Shown here in pieces: positions 39,601 through 46,588 of a stretch of 64,000 nt of DNA (the stretch's first letter is position 1; every line of letters begins with the position of its first letter). The stretch lies in assembly GCA_966424055.1 (NCBI GenBank), contig CBJLMB010000001.1:423880-487879 (forward strand). Reading direction: 5' to 3'. The position numbers were made by a program, and so were the translations under genes. This DNA is from Deminuibacter sp966424055 (lineage in GTDB: Bacteria; Bacteroidota; Bacteroidia; Chitinophagales; Chitinophagaceae). The notes below the pieces were generated by a model. It worked only from the letters and a program-made list of their open reading frames with translations, searched no databases and was not told the origin of the DNA.

Positions 39601-42050
39601 CGGGTGACAATAAATGCGGTATCAATACCAGCAAGGCCAAAATTGTACATGTGAATGTAAGGCCGCCTTCCGATTCTACTGATATCGCAGCCAATGGGGC
39701 TACTATCTGTGCCGGGTCAGATGTTACCCTCACAGCCAGCAGCACAACAGTAACCAGTCCGCAGTTTAGCTGGTACAGCGATGCGGCATTAACACAGCTG
39801 GTGAGCAGCACATCTTCACTGGCGCTTACAAAGGTTACTGCAACGGCTACTTATTACGTAACGGTGAGCGGTGCCAACAAGTGTACCACACCGGCTAATG
39901 CAGCGAAGAAAGTAACAGTGACTGTTACCACGCCTTCTACTCCGGCCGATGTTATGGTGAATGATACGACCATCTGCTCCGGTTCAAGTGTAACGTTGAC
40001 TGCCAGCACAACTACAGTGACCAATCCTGTGTTCGCCTGGTATAAAGATGCTGCACTGTCACAGCTGGTAAGCAATACCAATACTTACAGTCCCGGTGCG
40101 TTGACCGCAGATGCTACTTATTATGTAACAGTAAGTGGCAGCAACAAATGCGCCGGTGGTGCCAGCAGTGCGAAACCAGTGAATGTAAGGGTAAGAACAA
40201 GCGCTGATTCTACTGATATAACAGCCCGGGGCGCAACCATCTGTGCCAAGTCGCCTGTAACACTTACAGCAAGCAGCACAACAGTGACCAACCCGCGATT
40301 TACCTGGTACAGCGATGCGGGCCTCACCCATGTGGTTAGCACACAAAGCTTCCTGACTGTAGATACCCTCAGCAGCTCTACCACTTATTATGTAACAGTA
40401 AGTGGTGACAACAAGTGTAACAGCAATGCCGCAAGTTCAGGTAAAGCAGTAGTGGTGTTTGTGAATCCTGCACCCGGTGCCCCTGTTGTAGCGCCTGATG
40501 GAACAACAGCCTGCAAAAACCAGTCAACCACGCTTTCTGTGAAAGATGCGCTCACATCCATAGTATACACCTGGTATGATGCAGCGAGCGGCGGTAACCT
40601 GTTGCAAACAGGCTCGAGCTTTGCTACACCGCCTATTACAGCCAATACAACTTACTATGTACAGGCAGCCAACGGTACCTGTATCTCCGGTACACGTACC
40701 AGGGTAGATGTTACAGCTGTAGACAGGCCCACAGCACCTACGATCGCTGCCAGCGGAACCACTGCATGCCAGGGCACCAATACCACCCTGAGTGTGAACA
40801 ACCCGCAGGCCAACCTGGTGTACAACTGGTATGATGCAGCTACAGGCGGCACCTTGCTGGAAACCGGCACTACTTATACAACCAACCCGCTGAATGCCAA
40901 CACTACCTTCTATGTAGAAGCCGCATATGCTACAGGTTGTAACAGTGCCGACCGCGCCAGCGTAACCGTAACAGTCAATGCAGCACCTGCCGCACCAACT
41001 GTTGCCTCTGCCAACCTGAATGTATGCGCCGGCGGAACAGCAATACTGCAGGTATCCAACCCGCAGTCTGGTTATACTTACAACTGGTACAGCGTATCTA
41101 CAGGCGGAGCCGTATTGTTCTCCGGACCCAACTATACAGTGAACAATATCACCGTAAGCACCGTGTACTATGTAGCAGCAGTGAATGCTACAGGTTGCAG
41201 CAGCACAACACGTGCCTCTGTCAATGTGAATGTACTGCCTGCACCAGCCACTCCGTCAGTCGCCAACAGCACACCGGTTATTTGCTCCGGCTCTACTGTA
41301 ACATTAACGGCAACATCTGCTACCGCAGGTGCAACCTTTAACTGGTACTCATCTGCCAGTGGAAGCACGGTAGTAGCTACAGGTAGCAGCTTTACCACAG
41401 GGCCGATCACTTCCGATACAGCTTTCTATGTGGCTGCTGTTAATCCGAACGGATGTACCAGCACCACCAGGGCACAGGCTGTGATCACTATCCTGCGTCC
41501 GCTGCCTGCACCTACAGTTACTGTAACAGGTACCACGGCTACTTCTGTCACCTTCGGATGGCAGGCTATAACAGGTGCTACGGGTTACCAGGTAACCACC
41601 GATGGTGGAACCACCTATGTATCGCCCAGCTCCGGACCCAATGGCTTAAGCCATACCATCTCAGGGTTGCAGCCTAACCAGACAGTATCAATACAGGTGA
41701 GGGCACTGAGCACAAATGCCTGCCAGATCGGTATACTTTCAGCGAAGGTATCCGGTACAGCTACCAACCCGCTGGGCAATGACATCTATGTGCCGAACGT
41801 GTTTACACCGAACAGCGATGGCAAGAACGATTTCTTCAAGCCATACGGTAACGCGATTGCCAGTGCAGAAATGTGGATATACAGCCAGTGGGGCAATGCG
41901 CTGTTCCATACAAGCGATGGTGTTCGCGGGTGGGATGGAACCGCTGGTAATAAACCGCAACCGGTAGGAGTGTACATCTATATAATCAAGATAACCTTAC
42001 AGGACGGAACAGTGGTAACCAAAAAAGGCTCCGTAAACTTAATACGCTAA
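30633..42050 (+). CDS. Giant T9SS-secreted multidomain adhesin (3805 residues)
   Basis: An N-terminal signal peptide (hydrophobic core VGFLLIVCSLFV, cleavage after SFGQ) leads into seven related modules of about 150 residues: two at roughly 36-345, three beginning CN(F/V/N) near 629, 1060 and 1491, and two beginning CEGA near 1909 and 2330. Each has a V/I-D-N/Q-D-xT-N/T-Y core and a beta-rich pattern that recalls discoidin-like folds. Between and after them are Ig-like domains with the pattern WY(D/N/A)...TYYV. Seven of these form an exact 89-residue array (nt 38601-40469). An FN3-like domain (about 3625-3710) and a CHU_C type B T9SS signal with NVFTPNSDGKNDFF close the protein. It should be displayed on the cell surface; its ligand is unknown. 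Confidence 0.92.
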   Translation: MMNIYPDPRSGSFRKVLVGFLLIVCSLFVNSNSFGQYQRVYATTTSTDNLGVDNPNLAIDGNLSTYSTVQYPLIGSHYQQLNFPTAPTPGTPVHIKLGTATSLLNLITGGSIQAYNNNTAVGQSITIGSLLSLISGQNQGELVFTPVDGNNQPVAYNAIRVTTAAVLSVGGAINIYEAYYNIPATSTVVCDNPIDILWGASGGVLGGVNQVTNPMNAVDGNLTTYTQLRANVSVAASVHLDLIYPALSKPGDSVRIVLRNSNGGLLDLGVLSTLSVHTFNNGTDNGAINLGDQSLIKLSLLSPGGTIQVASFAVPQAFDKISIQLGGLATALAGADIFEIQRMAASPVIQTPNPGDTAISTCVSTPVTLNIQNPQAGVIYNWYNVAQGGTPIQTGTSLSLPGFATSGTYRYYVTAIRNGCSTESARGGIALIVSPSALATDITVTGVDTVCGGNNAVLKPVAAGVTSPVFKWYLDAAKTQPITSGTTGGITYAIATDGTLTVTGITANTTYYVSVSGSNKCENAANALKAVNVVAAAKPAAPSVAAAVAVQTGVAATLQASTTATTGTIVWYDGSGNQVGTGTSVQVGPFSTAGTYTYFATVRLSGGGCESDKAQVTVTVSGPNTPPSGCNFANSQQSGTTLGCILCNVANPNNSVDNDSTNYTTLSMPAGLLGGSVYQVLNFGQTGNATDSIQLDLNFPGGLADLSVLGGSQITVLNGTSVVSTYQLSNLLTLRLLGGQRFRVRVPAGGAYTAVKVELTGVINLLVNLQIYGARIIYPNPTAITGSGSSVCAGSTATLSATPATGTTIRWYNVASGGTVLSNANSFTTAPLTTPGVDTFYIEVVGTNTCANPDRVPVAVLVKALGTAANIKIDSVSTCVNASAVLKPAAVNVSNPVFLWYQNADKTGPITNGAVINGATYTIAADGTLTIAGLPLGSYDYYVSVSGDSTCENAAGSLKPVNVKVATKPATAKVGGDVSVGIGTPVTLKAQPVAGATIQWYDSPTATTPVATGTSYTVGPFTTAGTHTYYASVLITGGCESDRVAVNVIVTDGSNPNTDCNVPTSQISGTTLGCVLCSITNPGAPLDNDPNNFSKLNLPVGLLGGSIYQQLIFAQPGAASDSIRVVIGVPTGLADVSLLGGSLISVMNGNQIVRTDTLSKLLTLRLLSSSGRDTVVIPAGATYDRVQISLTGVVNLINNLSIYGARVLYANPTLDPKNPPSVCNGSAATLNVIPAAGTTVNWYADSTTTTPLLVGSNTYKTQAIQADSVFYVAAVGANGCINPVRVPIRVVVTTPATAADITVKNDSICGGSSAIIKPTSTTVTQPVFLWYKDQNRATAITDGLTDAGGVKYAVATDGTLTITGLAASATPYTYYVSVSGSNKCQNAAGTLASANVLASSKPDTLKGPDVYAQTGTPVNLAVTSSTTGGIVYWYTSPTGTDTAGTGNPLVKTFNTPGTYDFYPALHLPGGCESDRGLIHAIISGPFNPNPNCNNANSQTAGTTPVCLLCNVTNPNNDIDSDTTNYTTLHMPAGALGGSVYQVLGFGRTGNVNDTVLIDIDFPGGLADVSLAAGAKVTLLNNNAVVSTTTISNLLTVRLLGGQRYILKVPAPAAYNSVKVELTGLLNLLLNLNIHGARIIVPNPVVVPKDTSTCVGGKITLNATAAPNTTLRWYTVPTGGDVKGTGNSYTTDVLTTPGVVTYYIEVVSNGNDCPNPNRIPVNVTVSPAPAPPAVQASNVAVCSGASAVLSVLNPVTGHTYNWYTVATGGTQVGTGTTYTVASVTGPATYYVETVNDTCGAVSATRTAVSVNVASALDVPTVTQVPNPVGVGQQAQLTATSTTANADFVWIGGPSGTDTLQKTGAVYIVQNAQPGQVFKVFATLKGGTTCRSADLAVNVNAVVVPPGPGPCEGASSQSIGGSGLLVLGNVYNPQLAIDQDTTTGSSLVINLGALNATVWQRVGFKGLSTPGDTLHLTLAAPSQVLSAALLGGLQITTFSGSTAQDSVLVNDPLIKLTLLSNNHLAKLELVPAKQFDSVQLTLKSGLLSALTNINFNYAQRIIAKPTVKDTALTICSNGTATLQVQNPVAGITYRWYNSSGAYLTGKDGTSYTTGALTASTTYYVEAFRAAVGCASSTRTAITVNVKPQPAAPTVGSNNVKVCPGTSAELTVNKVSGIQYGWYNVATGGTKLNTDSGFVYKVTVTGPATYYVEAIDDSCGTISATRTAVAVDVASSLTAPTVTPSPATVVIGQQAVLTANAGIANVNYFWYGSQSGTDTLQKTGSAIFAAPAQTVTGSKTYWVNAVLQGGGSCQSDRTPVTVNTTNGSDNGPCEGAIAQSIGGSGLLVLGNVYNPQLAIDKDTTTGSSLVINLGALNATVWQRVGFQGLSTVGDTVRLTLESPSQVLSASLLGGLQVSTYNGSAQQESFQLNNPLIKISLLTNNKQAKVEFVPTLPFDSVQLTMNSGLLTALTSINLNYAQRVIAKPQVEATSTTACKGTPALLKVKNPVSGIVYSWYDDQGNHLKDSVAYYTPANLAPGDHNYIVKAVRNSCASAGTTVKVTVQNIPDQPVPSAGNPASVCIGSAATLKVDPATDPSVTFNWYDAATGGNLLAPNTNSYATSATLPAGTYNYYVEAVSTGGCASTSGRVKITLNITSPSDSTDIAANGTTICAGSTATLTASSTTVTNPTFSWYADAGLTKLLTTGNSYTTSALRSDSTYYVTVQGDNKCATPAGKAKAVVVHVNSASDSTDITANGTTICAGSNATLTASSATVTNPTFSWYADAGLTKLLVNGSSYTTSALTSDSTYYVTVQGDNKCATPSGKAKTVVVHVSSASDSTDITANGTAICAGSTATLTAGSTTVTNPTFSWYADAGLTKLLVNGSSYTTSALTSDSTYYVTVQGDNKCATPAGKAKAVVVHVNTQADSTDIVANGATVCSGSTATLTASSTTVTNPTFSWYADAGLTKLLVNGSTYTTSALTSDSTYYITVTGDNKCGINTSKAKIVHVNVRPPSDSTDIAANGATICAGSDVTLTASSTTVTSPQFSWYSDAALTQLVSSTSSLALTKVTATATYYVTVSGANKCTTPANAAKKVTVTVTTPSTPADVMVNDTTICSGSSVTLTASTTTVTNPVFAWYKDAALSQLVSNTNTYSPGALTADATYYVTVSGSNKCAGGASSAKPVNVRVRTSADSTDITARGATICAKSPVTLTASSTTVTNPRFTWYSDAGLTHVVSTQSFLTVDTLSSSTTYYVTVSGDNKCNSNAASSGKAVVVFVNPAPGAPVVAPDGTTACKNQSTTLSVKDALTSIVYTWYDAASGGNLLQTGSSFATPPITANTTYYVQAANGTCISGTRTRVDVTAVDRPTAPTIAASGTTACQGTNTTLSVNNPQANLVYNWYDAATGGTLLETGTTYTTNPLNANTTFYVEAAYATGCNSADRASVTVTVNAAPAAPTVASANLNVCAGGTAILQVSNPQSGYTYNWYSVSTGGAVLFSGPNYTVNNITVSTVYYVAAVNATGCSSTTRASVNVNVLPAPATPSVANSTPVICSGSTVTLTATSATAGATFNWYSSASGSTVVATGSSFTTGPITSDTAFYVAAVNPNGCTSTTRAQAVITILRPLPAPTVTVTGTTATSVTFGWQAITGATGYQVTTDGGTTYVSPSSGPNGLSHTISGLQPNQTVSIQVRALSTNACQIGILSAKVSGTATNPLGNDIYVPNVFTPNSDGKNDFFKPYGNAIASAEMWIYSQWGNALFHTSDGVRGWDGTAGNKPQPVGVYIYIIKITLQDGTVVTKKGSVNLIR
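38601..40469 (+). repeat. Seven tandem 267-bp coding repeats (89 residues each)
   Basis: Units begin at 38601, 38868, 39135, 39402, 39669, 39936 and 40203, exactly 267 bp apart. Each encodes an Ig-like domain starting near DSTDI and containing TICAGS and FSWYADAGL or a variant. The first four are nearly identical at the DNA level; the last three have diverged. This is a sign of recent duplication and a site where recombination can change copy number in frame. Confidence 0.95.
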
Positions 42051-42054
42051 TTGT

Positions 42055-43059
42055 ATGAAAAGAATTTTAAAGTCATTGATATTCGGGAGCTGCTTATTAT
42101 TAAGTCTGTATTCCCGGGCCCAGGTAGATCCCCATTTTTCCCAGTACTATGCGTACCCGTTATGGCTGAACCCGGCCTTAACGGGTGCCATAGACGGCGA
42201 TTACCGCGTATCTGGTAACTATAGAAATCAGTGGAGCAATATTTCCAATGCTTTTTCAACGGCAGGAGTATCGGCTGATTTCGTAACCAATAAAAACCTC
42301 AATTTCGGGGTGAATATCCTGAACCAGTCAGCAGGTAATGCCGGTTACAATTATCTCAATGCGTATGCATCGGTTGCCTACACCGGTATCAAATTCGGTG
42401 TGGAAGGTTACCAGCGTCTGGTACTGGGCTTACAGGCCGGTATACTGAACAGGCGTTTCGATCCTTCCAAATTCCAGTTCGGCGACCAGTGGAACCCCAT
42501 TACAGGCTATAACCCGAGCAACCCGACAGGGGAGGTGCTCAGCCGTAATTCTTCACTGGTATTCGATGCCGGCGCAGGTGCTTTGTATTACGATGGTGAC
42601 CCCAGCAAAACCATCAACCCCTTTATCGGATTTTCTGCTTTCCATTTAACCAGGCCTGAAGATCCGTTCGTATTCGGCAGCAAACAGAAACTGCCTGTAA
42701 GATGGGCGGTGCATGGTGGTTTACGCTTCTCTTTATCTGATGTGATCGCTATTACCCCCAACGCTTTGTATGCAAAGCAGAATAACCAGGATGAAAAAAT
42801 GGTAGGCGCTTATGCGCAGATCAAAGCCAACACATTTACCGATCTGCTGGTGGGCGCTAATTACCGGTTTAATGATGCTATCTCACCTTTTGTCGGTTTT
42901 CATTATCAGAACATGACGCTTGGCGTAAGCTATGATGCCAATACTTCTAAACTGAGTAACCTGGCACGTTCGGCGAACGCCTTCGAAATATCGCTGTCAT
43001 TTATAGGAAGGAAATCAAGACAATTGCCCGGCGAAAATTTCATTTGTCCGCGTTTGTAA
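42055..43059 (+). CDS. PorP/SprF-family T9SS outer-membrane protein
   Basis: The 334-residue protein begins with a signal peptide (LKSLIFGSCLLLSLYS, cleavage after RAQ) and continues with the family hallmark DPHFSQYYAYPLWLNPALTG and beta-barrel-like strands to the end. PorP/SprF proteins bind T9SS type B cargo and hold it at the outer membrane. The gene follows the giant adhesin after 4 nt, so it is very likely its dedicated partner. Confidence 0.95.
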   Translation: MKRILKSLIFGSCLLLSLYSRAQVDPHFSQYYAYPLWLNPALTGAIDGDYRVSGNYRNQWSNISNAFSTAGVSADFVTNKNLNFGVNILNQSAGNAGYNYLNAYASVAYTGIKFGVEGYQRLVLGLQAGILNRRFDPSKFQFGDQWNPITGYNPSNPTGEVLSRNSSLVFDAGAGALYYDGDPSKTINPFIGFSAFHLTRPEDPFVFGSKQKLPVRWAVHGGLRFSLSDVIAITPNALYAKQNNQDEKMVGAYAQIKANTFTDLLVGANYRFNDAISPFVGFHYQNMTLGVSYDANTSKLSNLARSANAFEISLSFIGRKSRQLPGENFICPRL

Positions 43060-43149
43060 AAAGAACCCAGCCTTACAACCCTGCATGCAAAAGTTATAAA
43101 CAACAGGAAGGTATTCTTGCCCAAAGAAAACTTTATGAACAGCAATCAT

Positions 43150-45186
43150 ATGAAGAATATGAAAATACTACTGAAACCCCTTTTCCTGGCCTTAACAGCC
43201 ATGCTAACATTGCTGGGCACGGTTCGTAGCCAGTATGTTGCTGACCTCCGGCGAACAGGAGATATTTATTTTGAAAAGGGAGATTATTATTCTGCCTCTC
43301 AGTACTATGAGAAATTCCTGGGCAGCAAACAGGCCAAGGTGAACAGGGACAATTACAAGCCCTATATGCTGGCCACTGTTACCAAGGGAATGAGAAAAGA
43401 ACTGGGCGATTATGAAAAGATCGTGTACCGGTTGGCAGAATCTTACCGCCTGTACAACGACTATGGTAATGCCGAGCGCTGGTATGCTACTGCCAGCCAG
43501 TTCGATTCTACCCAATACCCGCTGGCCAGGTTCTGGTATGGGGTTTCTTTAAGGGCCAATACCAAGTTCGATGATGCCGCCAGGCAGTTTGAACAGTTTA
43601 TTAAAACCTATAACCGAGGCGACGATTATGCTGAACGCGCCAGGAAGGAATTGGCCAACTGCCGTTTCATCCAGGCCCAGCTGGCAGGCCGCGACCAGTA
43701 TAAGGTGAAAGTGGCCAGGCTGGCCAGCTATATCAACCAGGGGGGCGCCAACTATGCACCTTTCTGGACAAATGGCTCTACGTTTATGTTCACTTCTTCC
43801 CGGCCCGACAGCGCTATGCTGAAAGCTACCAAAAACCCTTATCACAACGCTTTATATAAAACACTGATTGTTAAGGATACGGTTTTTGGCAATGTGGAGA
43901 AGGTAAATGTGAAGGTGAATAAAGACCTGCAGCAGGGTGTGGCTTCTTTGACATTTGATGGTAAAAAGATGTTCCTTACCCGCTGGACAAATAAAGACGG
44001 TAAAAACATGGGTGCTATTTATAGCAGCCAGTGGAACGGATACGAATGGTCTGAACCGGTAAAGCTCAATTCCAATATCAATGTGGAGGGCTTTAGCTCA
44101 CAACAGCCTTTTGTTACCCAGGATGGTAAATACCTGGTGTTTTCTTCCGACCGTCCCGGCGGATCAGGTAAATACGATCTCTGGTATGCCCTGCTCGACG
44201 GGAGCGGGAACCCCGGTGCCGCAGTGAATATGGGTACTGCCATCAATACCCGTGAGGATGAACAGGCGCCTTATTATCATGCCGGTACCCAAACCATGGT
44301 TTTTGCCAGCAATGGCAGGATAGGCATGGGAGGCTTTGACCTGTACGGCAGCAAAGGCGATTTCAATACCTGGACTGAGCCTAAAAACCTGGGCTATCCC
44401 GTCAATTCCACCAAAGACGATATTTATTTCAGCGGCCGCGATAGCAAATACCTGCTGAAAGATGCTTATTTCAGCTCTGACCGCAACTCGGTTTGTTGCC
44501 TGGAGCTATACCACCTGAAAAAAGTGAACCGCCAGGTTACCGGTAAAATTGTGGATTGCTTTACAAAAGCGCCGCTGATAGGCGCCAAGGTCAGCGTGGT
44601 AGATACCACCCAGAACCGCGTGGTATACAGCCAGAACATCGATGCAACCGGGGCCTATACTTTTGAACTGGAAGATTTTCAGCCGCTGAAACTGGTGGCA
44701 GAAAAGAAGAACTATATCACCCAGTCGCTCCAGTTTAGCGAGCCGCCTTCCCCCGAAGACGATACGCTGATCAACCCCACACTTTGCCTGAACCATGAAG
44801 ATACTGCCAAACCCTACCCCGTAAACCGGCCGGTGGTATTGCAGAACATCTTCTACGATTTTGATAAATATGTGCTGCGCCCCGAATCGTACCCCGTGCT
44901 GGATACAGTAGCTTCTGTAATGCGCATGTACCCGAACATGGTGGTTGAGTTAAGCGCACATACCGATAGCAAGGGATCAGAAAAATATAACCTGAAATTA
45001 TCTGCCGCAAGGGCCAAATCCTGCGTCGATTACCTGATTAGGGTAGGTATCCAGCCGCAGCGGTTGTTGAGCAAAGGATACGGCAAATGCTGTCCGATAG
45101 CACCCAATACCAAACCGAACGGGAAAGACAATCCTGACGGAAGGGCGCTGAACAGACGCACCGAATTGAGGGTATTGCATTATTAA
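43150..45186 (+). CDS. OmpA-family protein with TPR, PD40 repeats and a carboxypeptidase-regulatory-like domain
   Basis: The frame begins at 43117; ATG at 43150 is chosen because it gives a direct signal peptide (KPLFLALTAMLTLLG), though 43135 is possible. Domains in order are TPR-like helices (DIYFEKGDYYSASQYYEKF), WD40-like PD40 repeats (KYLVFSSDRPGGSGKYDLWY), a carboxypeptidase-regulatory-like beta domain (GKIVDCFTKAPLIGAKVSVV) and a C-terminal OmpA peptidoglycan-binding domain (VVELSAHTDSKGSEKYN). The layout is that of PorE-like proteins that link T9SS components to the cell wall. It follows the PorP gene and is closed by a terminator, forming a three-gene unit with the adhesin. Confidence 0.93.
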   Translation: MKNMKILLKPLFLALTAMLTLLGTVRSQYVADLRRTGDIYFEKGDYYSASQYYEKFLGSKQAKVNRDNYKPYMLATVTKGMRKELGDYEKIVYRLAESYRLYNDYGNAERWYATASQFDSTQYPLARFWYGVSLRANTKFDDAARQFEQFIKTYNRGDDYAERARKELANCRFIQAQLAGRDQYKVKVARLASYINQGGANYAPFWTNGSTFMFTSSRPDSAMLKATKNPYHNALYKTLIVKDTVFGNVEKVNVKVNKDLQQGVASLTFDGKKMFLTRWTNKDGKNMGAIYSSQWNGYEWSEPVKLNSNINVEGFSSQQPFVTQDGKYLVFSSDRPGGSGKYDLWYALLDGSGNPGAAVNMGTAINTREDEQAPYYHAGTQTMVFASNGRIGMGGFDLYGSKGDFNTWTEPKNLGYPVNSTKDDIYFSGRDSKYLLKDAYFSSDRNSVCCLELYHLKKVNRQVTGKIVDCFTKAPLIGAKVSVVDTTQNRVVYSQNIDATGAYTFELEDFQPLKLVAEKKNYITQSLQFSEPPSPEDDTLINPTLCLNHEDTAKPYPVNRPVVLQNIFYDFDKYVLRPESYPVLDTVASVMRMYPNMVVELSAHTDSKGSEKYNLKLSAARAKSCVDYLIRVGIQPQRLLSKGYGKCCPIAPNTKPNGKDNPDGRALNRRTELRVLHY

Positions 45187-45221
45187 TTGCATTAATTAAC
45201 ATTGCCCCCTTATTTTTTAAG

Positions 45222-45258
45222 ATGAAGTCCCATCTGGTTGAAAAAGATGGGATTTTCA
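45222..45258 (+). terminator. Terminator of the adhesin-PorP-OmpA unit
   Basis: TCCCATCT (45228-45235) pairs with AGATGGGA (45245-45252), extended outward by further A-T pairs with one wobble and one bulge, followed by T-rich sequence. Confidence 0.8.
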
Positions 45259-45437
45259 TTATTATAAATGAAATATCCGGATTGTATTGTATTGAGATCT
45301 AATTATTTATGATTTTCCGGGTAAGATAAAATTTGAAGAAAGTTTATTTAAAATTATTTTTGAACCCCGATGGATGGGAATAACGGCTGTAGATCTGCCA
45401 GCCTTTTTCAAAAAGGCATAGAGTTTTTCGATATTTA

Positions 45438-45469
45438 TTTGGAATTTGTTACAGTGCGTGTTACCTTTG
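45438..45469 (+). promoter_or_regulatory. Strong Bacteroidota promoter of rpsL-rpsG
   Basis: TTTG at 45438-45441 and TACCTTTG at 45462-45469 are separated by 20 nt, an almost ideal -33/-7 pair. Transcription should begin about 45476, giving a leader of about 20 nt to the ATG at 45497. Confidence 0.85.
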
Positions 45470-45496
45470 CCGTCCCAAAATTTTAATCGGTTTAGA

Positions 45497-45877
45497 ATGC
45501 CTACAATACAGCAATTAGTAAGAAAAGGCCGTGAGATCATCAAGGCAAAAAGCAAATCAAGGGCTCTGGACGCTTGTCCGCAGCGCCGTGGCGTTTGTAC
45601 AAGGGTGTACACCACTACGCCTAAAAAACCTAACTCCGCTTTGCGTAAAGTAGCCAAAGTGCGCCTGACCAATAAAGTGGAGGTGATCGCTTATATTCCT
45701 GGTGAAGGCCATAACCTGCAGGAACACTCTATCGTGTTGATCCGCGGTGGTCGTGTGAAAGATTTACCGGGTGTACGTTACCATATCGTACGCGGTAGCC
45801 TGGATACTGCCGGTGTAAAAGACCGTAAAAAAAGCCGTTCTAAATACGGTACCAAGAAAGAAAAGCCCAAAAAATAA
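45497..45877 (+). CDS. rpsL: 30S ribosomal protein S12
   Basis: The true start is ATG at 45497 (MPTIQQLVRKGRE); the frame runs further upstream through the promoter. The 126-residue protein has the conserved TTPKKPNSALRKVAK and RGGRVKDLPGVRYH segments of the decoding centre. The lysine in TPKKPN is the wild-type form at the position where streptomycin-resistance changes occur. It heads the unit rpsL-rpsG. Confidence 0.98.
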   Translation: MPTIQQLVRKGREIIKAKSKSRALDACPQRRGVCTRVYTTTPKKPNSALRKVAKVRLTNKVEVIAYIPGEGHNLQEHSIVLIRGGRVKDLPGVRYHIVRGSLDTAGVKDRKKSRSKYGTKKEKPKK

Positions 45878-45907
45878 TTTGATATAACTCTTATTCATAT
45901 TTGAGAT

Positions 45908-46375
45908 ATGAGAAAAGCACAAGCTAAAAAGCTTCCCTTAGCACCTGATGGTCGTTTCAACGATAAAGCCGTTACCCGTTTTGTGAACAACTTAATGTGG
46001 GATGGTAAAAAAAGTGCTGCTATCACCATTTTCTATGAGGCGATTGATAAGGTGAGCAAAATAACCAATGAAGATGGTTATGAAATCTGGAAAAAAGCCC
46101 TGGCCAATGTTACGCCTGCTGTAGAAGTACGCAGCCGTCGTATCGGTGGCGCTACCTTCCAGATCCCTACCGAAGTTCGTCCCGACCGTAAAATTTCCCT
46201 GAGCATGAAATGGTTGATCCGCTACAGCCGGGAAAGAAACGGACGTACTATGGCAGACAAACTGGCCAATGAAATCGTTGCCGCCAGCAAAGGTGAAGGC
46301 GCTGCTTTCAAAAAGAAAGAAGATACACACCGTATGGCTGAAGCAAACAAGGCATTCTCTCACTTCAGGGTATAA
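45908..46375 (+). CDS. rpsG: 30S ribosomal protein S7
   Basis: The 155-residue protein has the S7 segments FVNNLMWDGKKSAA and the basic VEVRSRRIGGATFQIPTEV that contacts 16S rRNA. It follows rpsL after 30 nt. In most bacteria fusA comes next; here a terminator follows at once and fusA lies 6.3 kb away. Confidence 0.98.
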   Translation: MRKAQAKKLPLAPDGRFNDKAVTRFVNNLMWDGKKSAAITIFYEAIDKVSKITNEDGYEIWKKALANVTPAVEVRSRRIGGATFQIPTEVRPDRKISLSMKWLIRYSRERNGRTMADKLANEIVAASKGEGAAFKKKEDTHRMAEANKAFSHFRV

Positions 46376-46405
46376 ACCGCTATACAGCCAGATTACTATA
46401 TTGCA

Positions 46406-46432
46406 AACGGTCCCGCCAAAAGCGGGACTGTT
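46406..46432 (+). terminator. Intrinsic terminator after rpsG
   Basis: GTCCCGC (46410-46416) pairs with GCGGGAC (46422-46428); the stem extends by AAC/GTT and a wobble to about 11 bp around a CAAAA loop, followed by TCTGTTTTG. It ends the rpsL-rpsG transcript. Confidence 0.85.
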
Positions 46433-46588
46433 CTGTTTTGGTATAACCGGCCTTTTTTCAACTGTACTCCGCAGTTATGCATTTTCACAGGTATGCCGGG
46501 TAAAAAATACACCGGCTATTCAAACGAAGGCGAAATGCAATATATTTAACCAGGGAACAGCACCTGATCAATTTTAGCGCAAACCGGT

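Noticed and set aside
38601..40469. Insertion sequences or mobile repeats in the adhesin gene
   Set aside because: The units are in frame, exactly 267 bp and each encodes a complete Ig-like domain; no terminal inverted repeats or transposase are seen.
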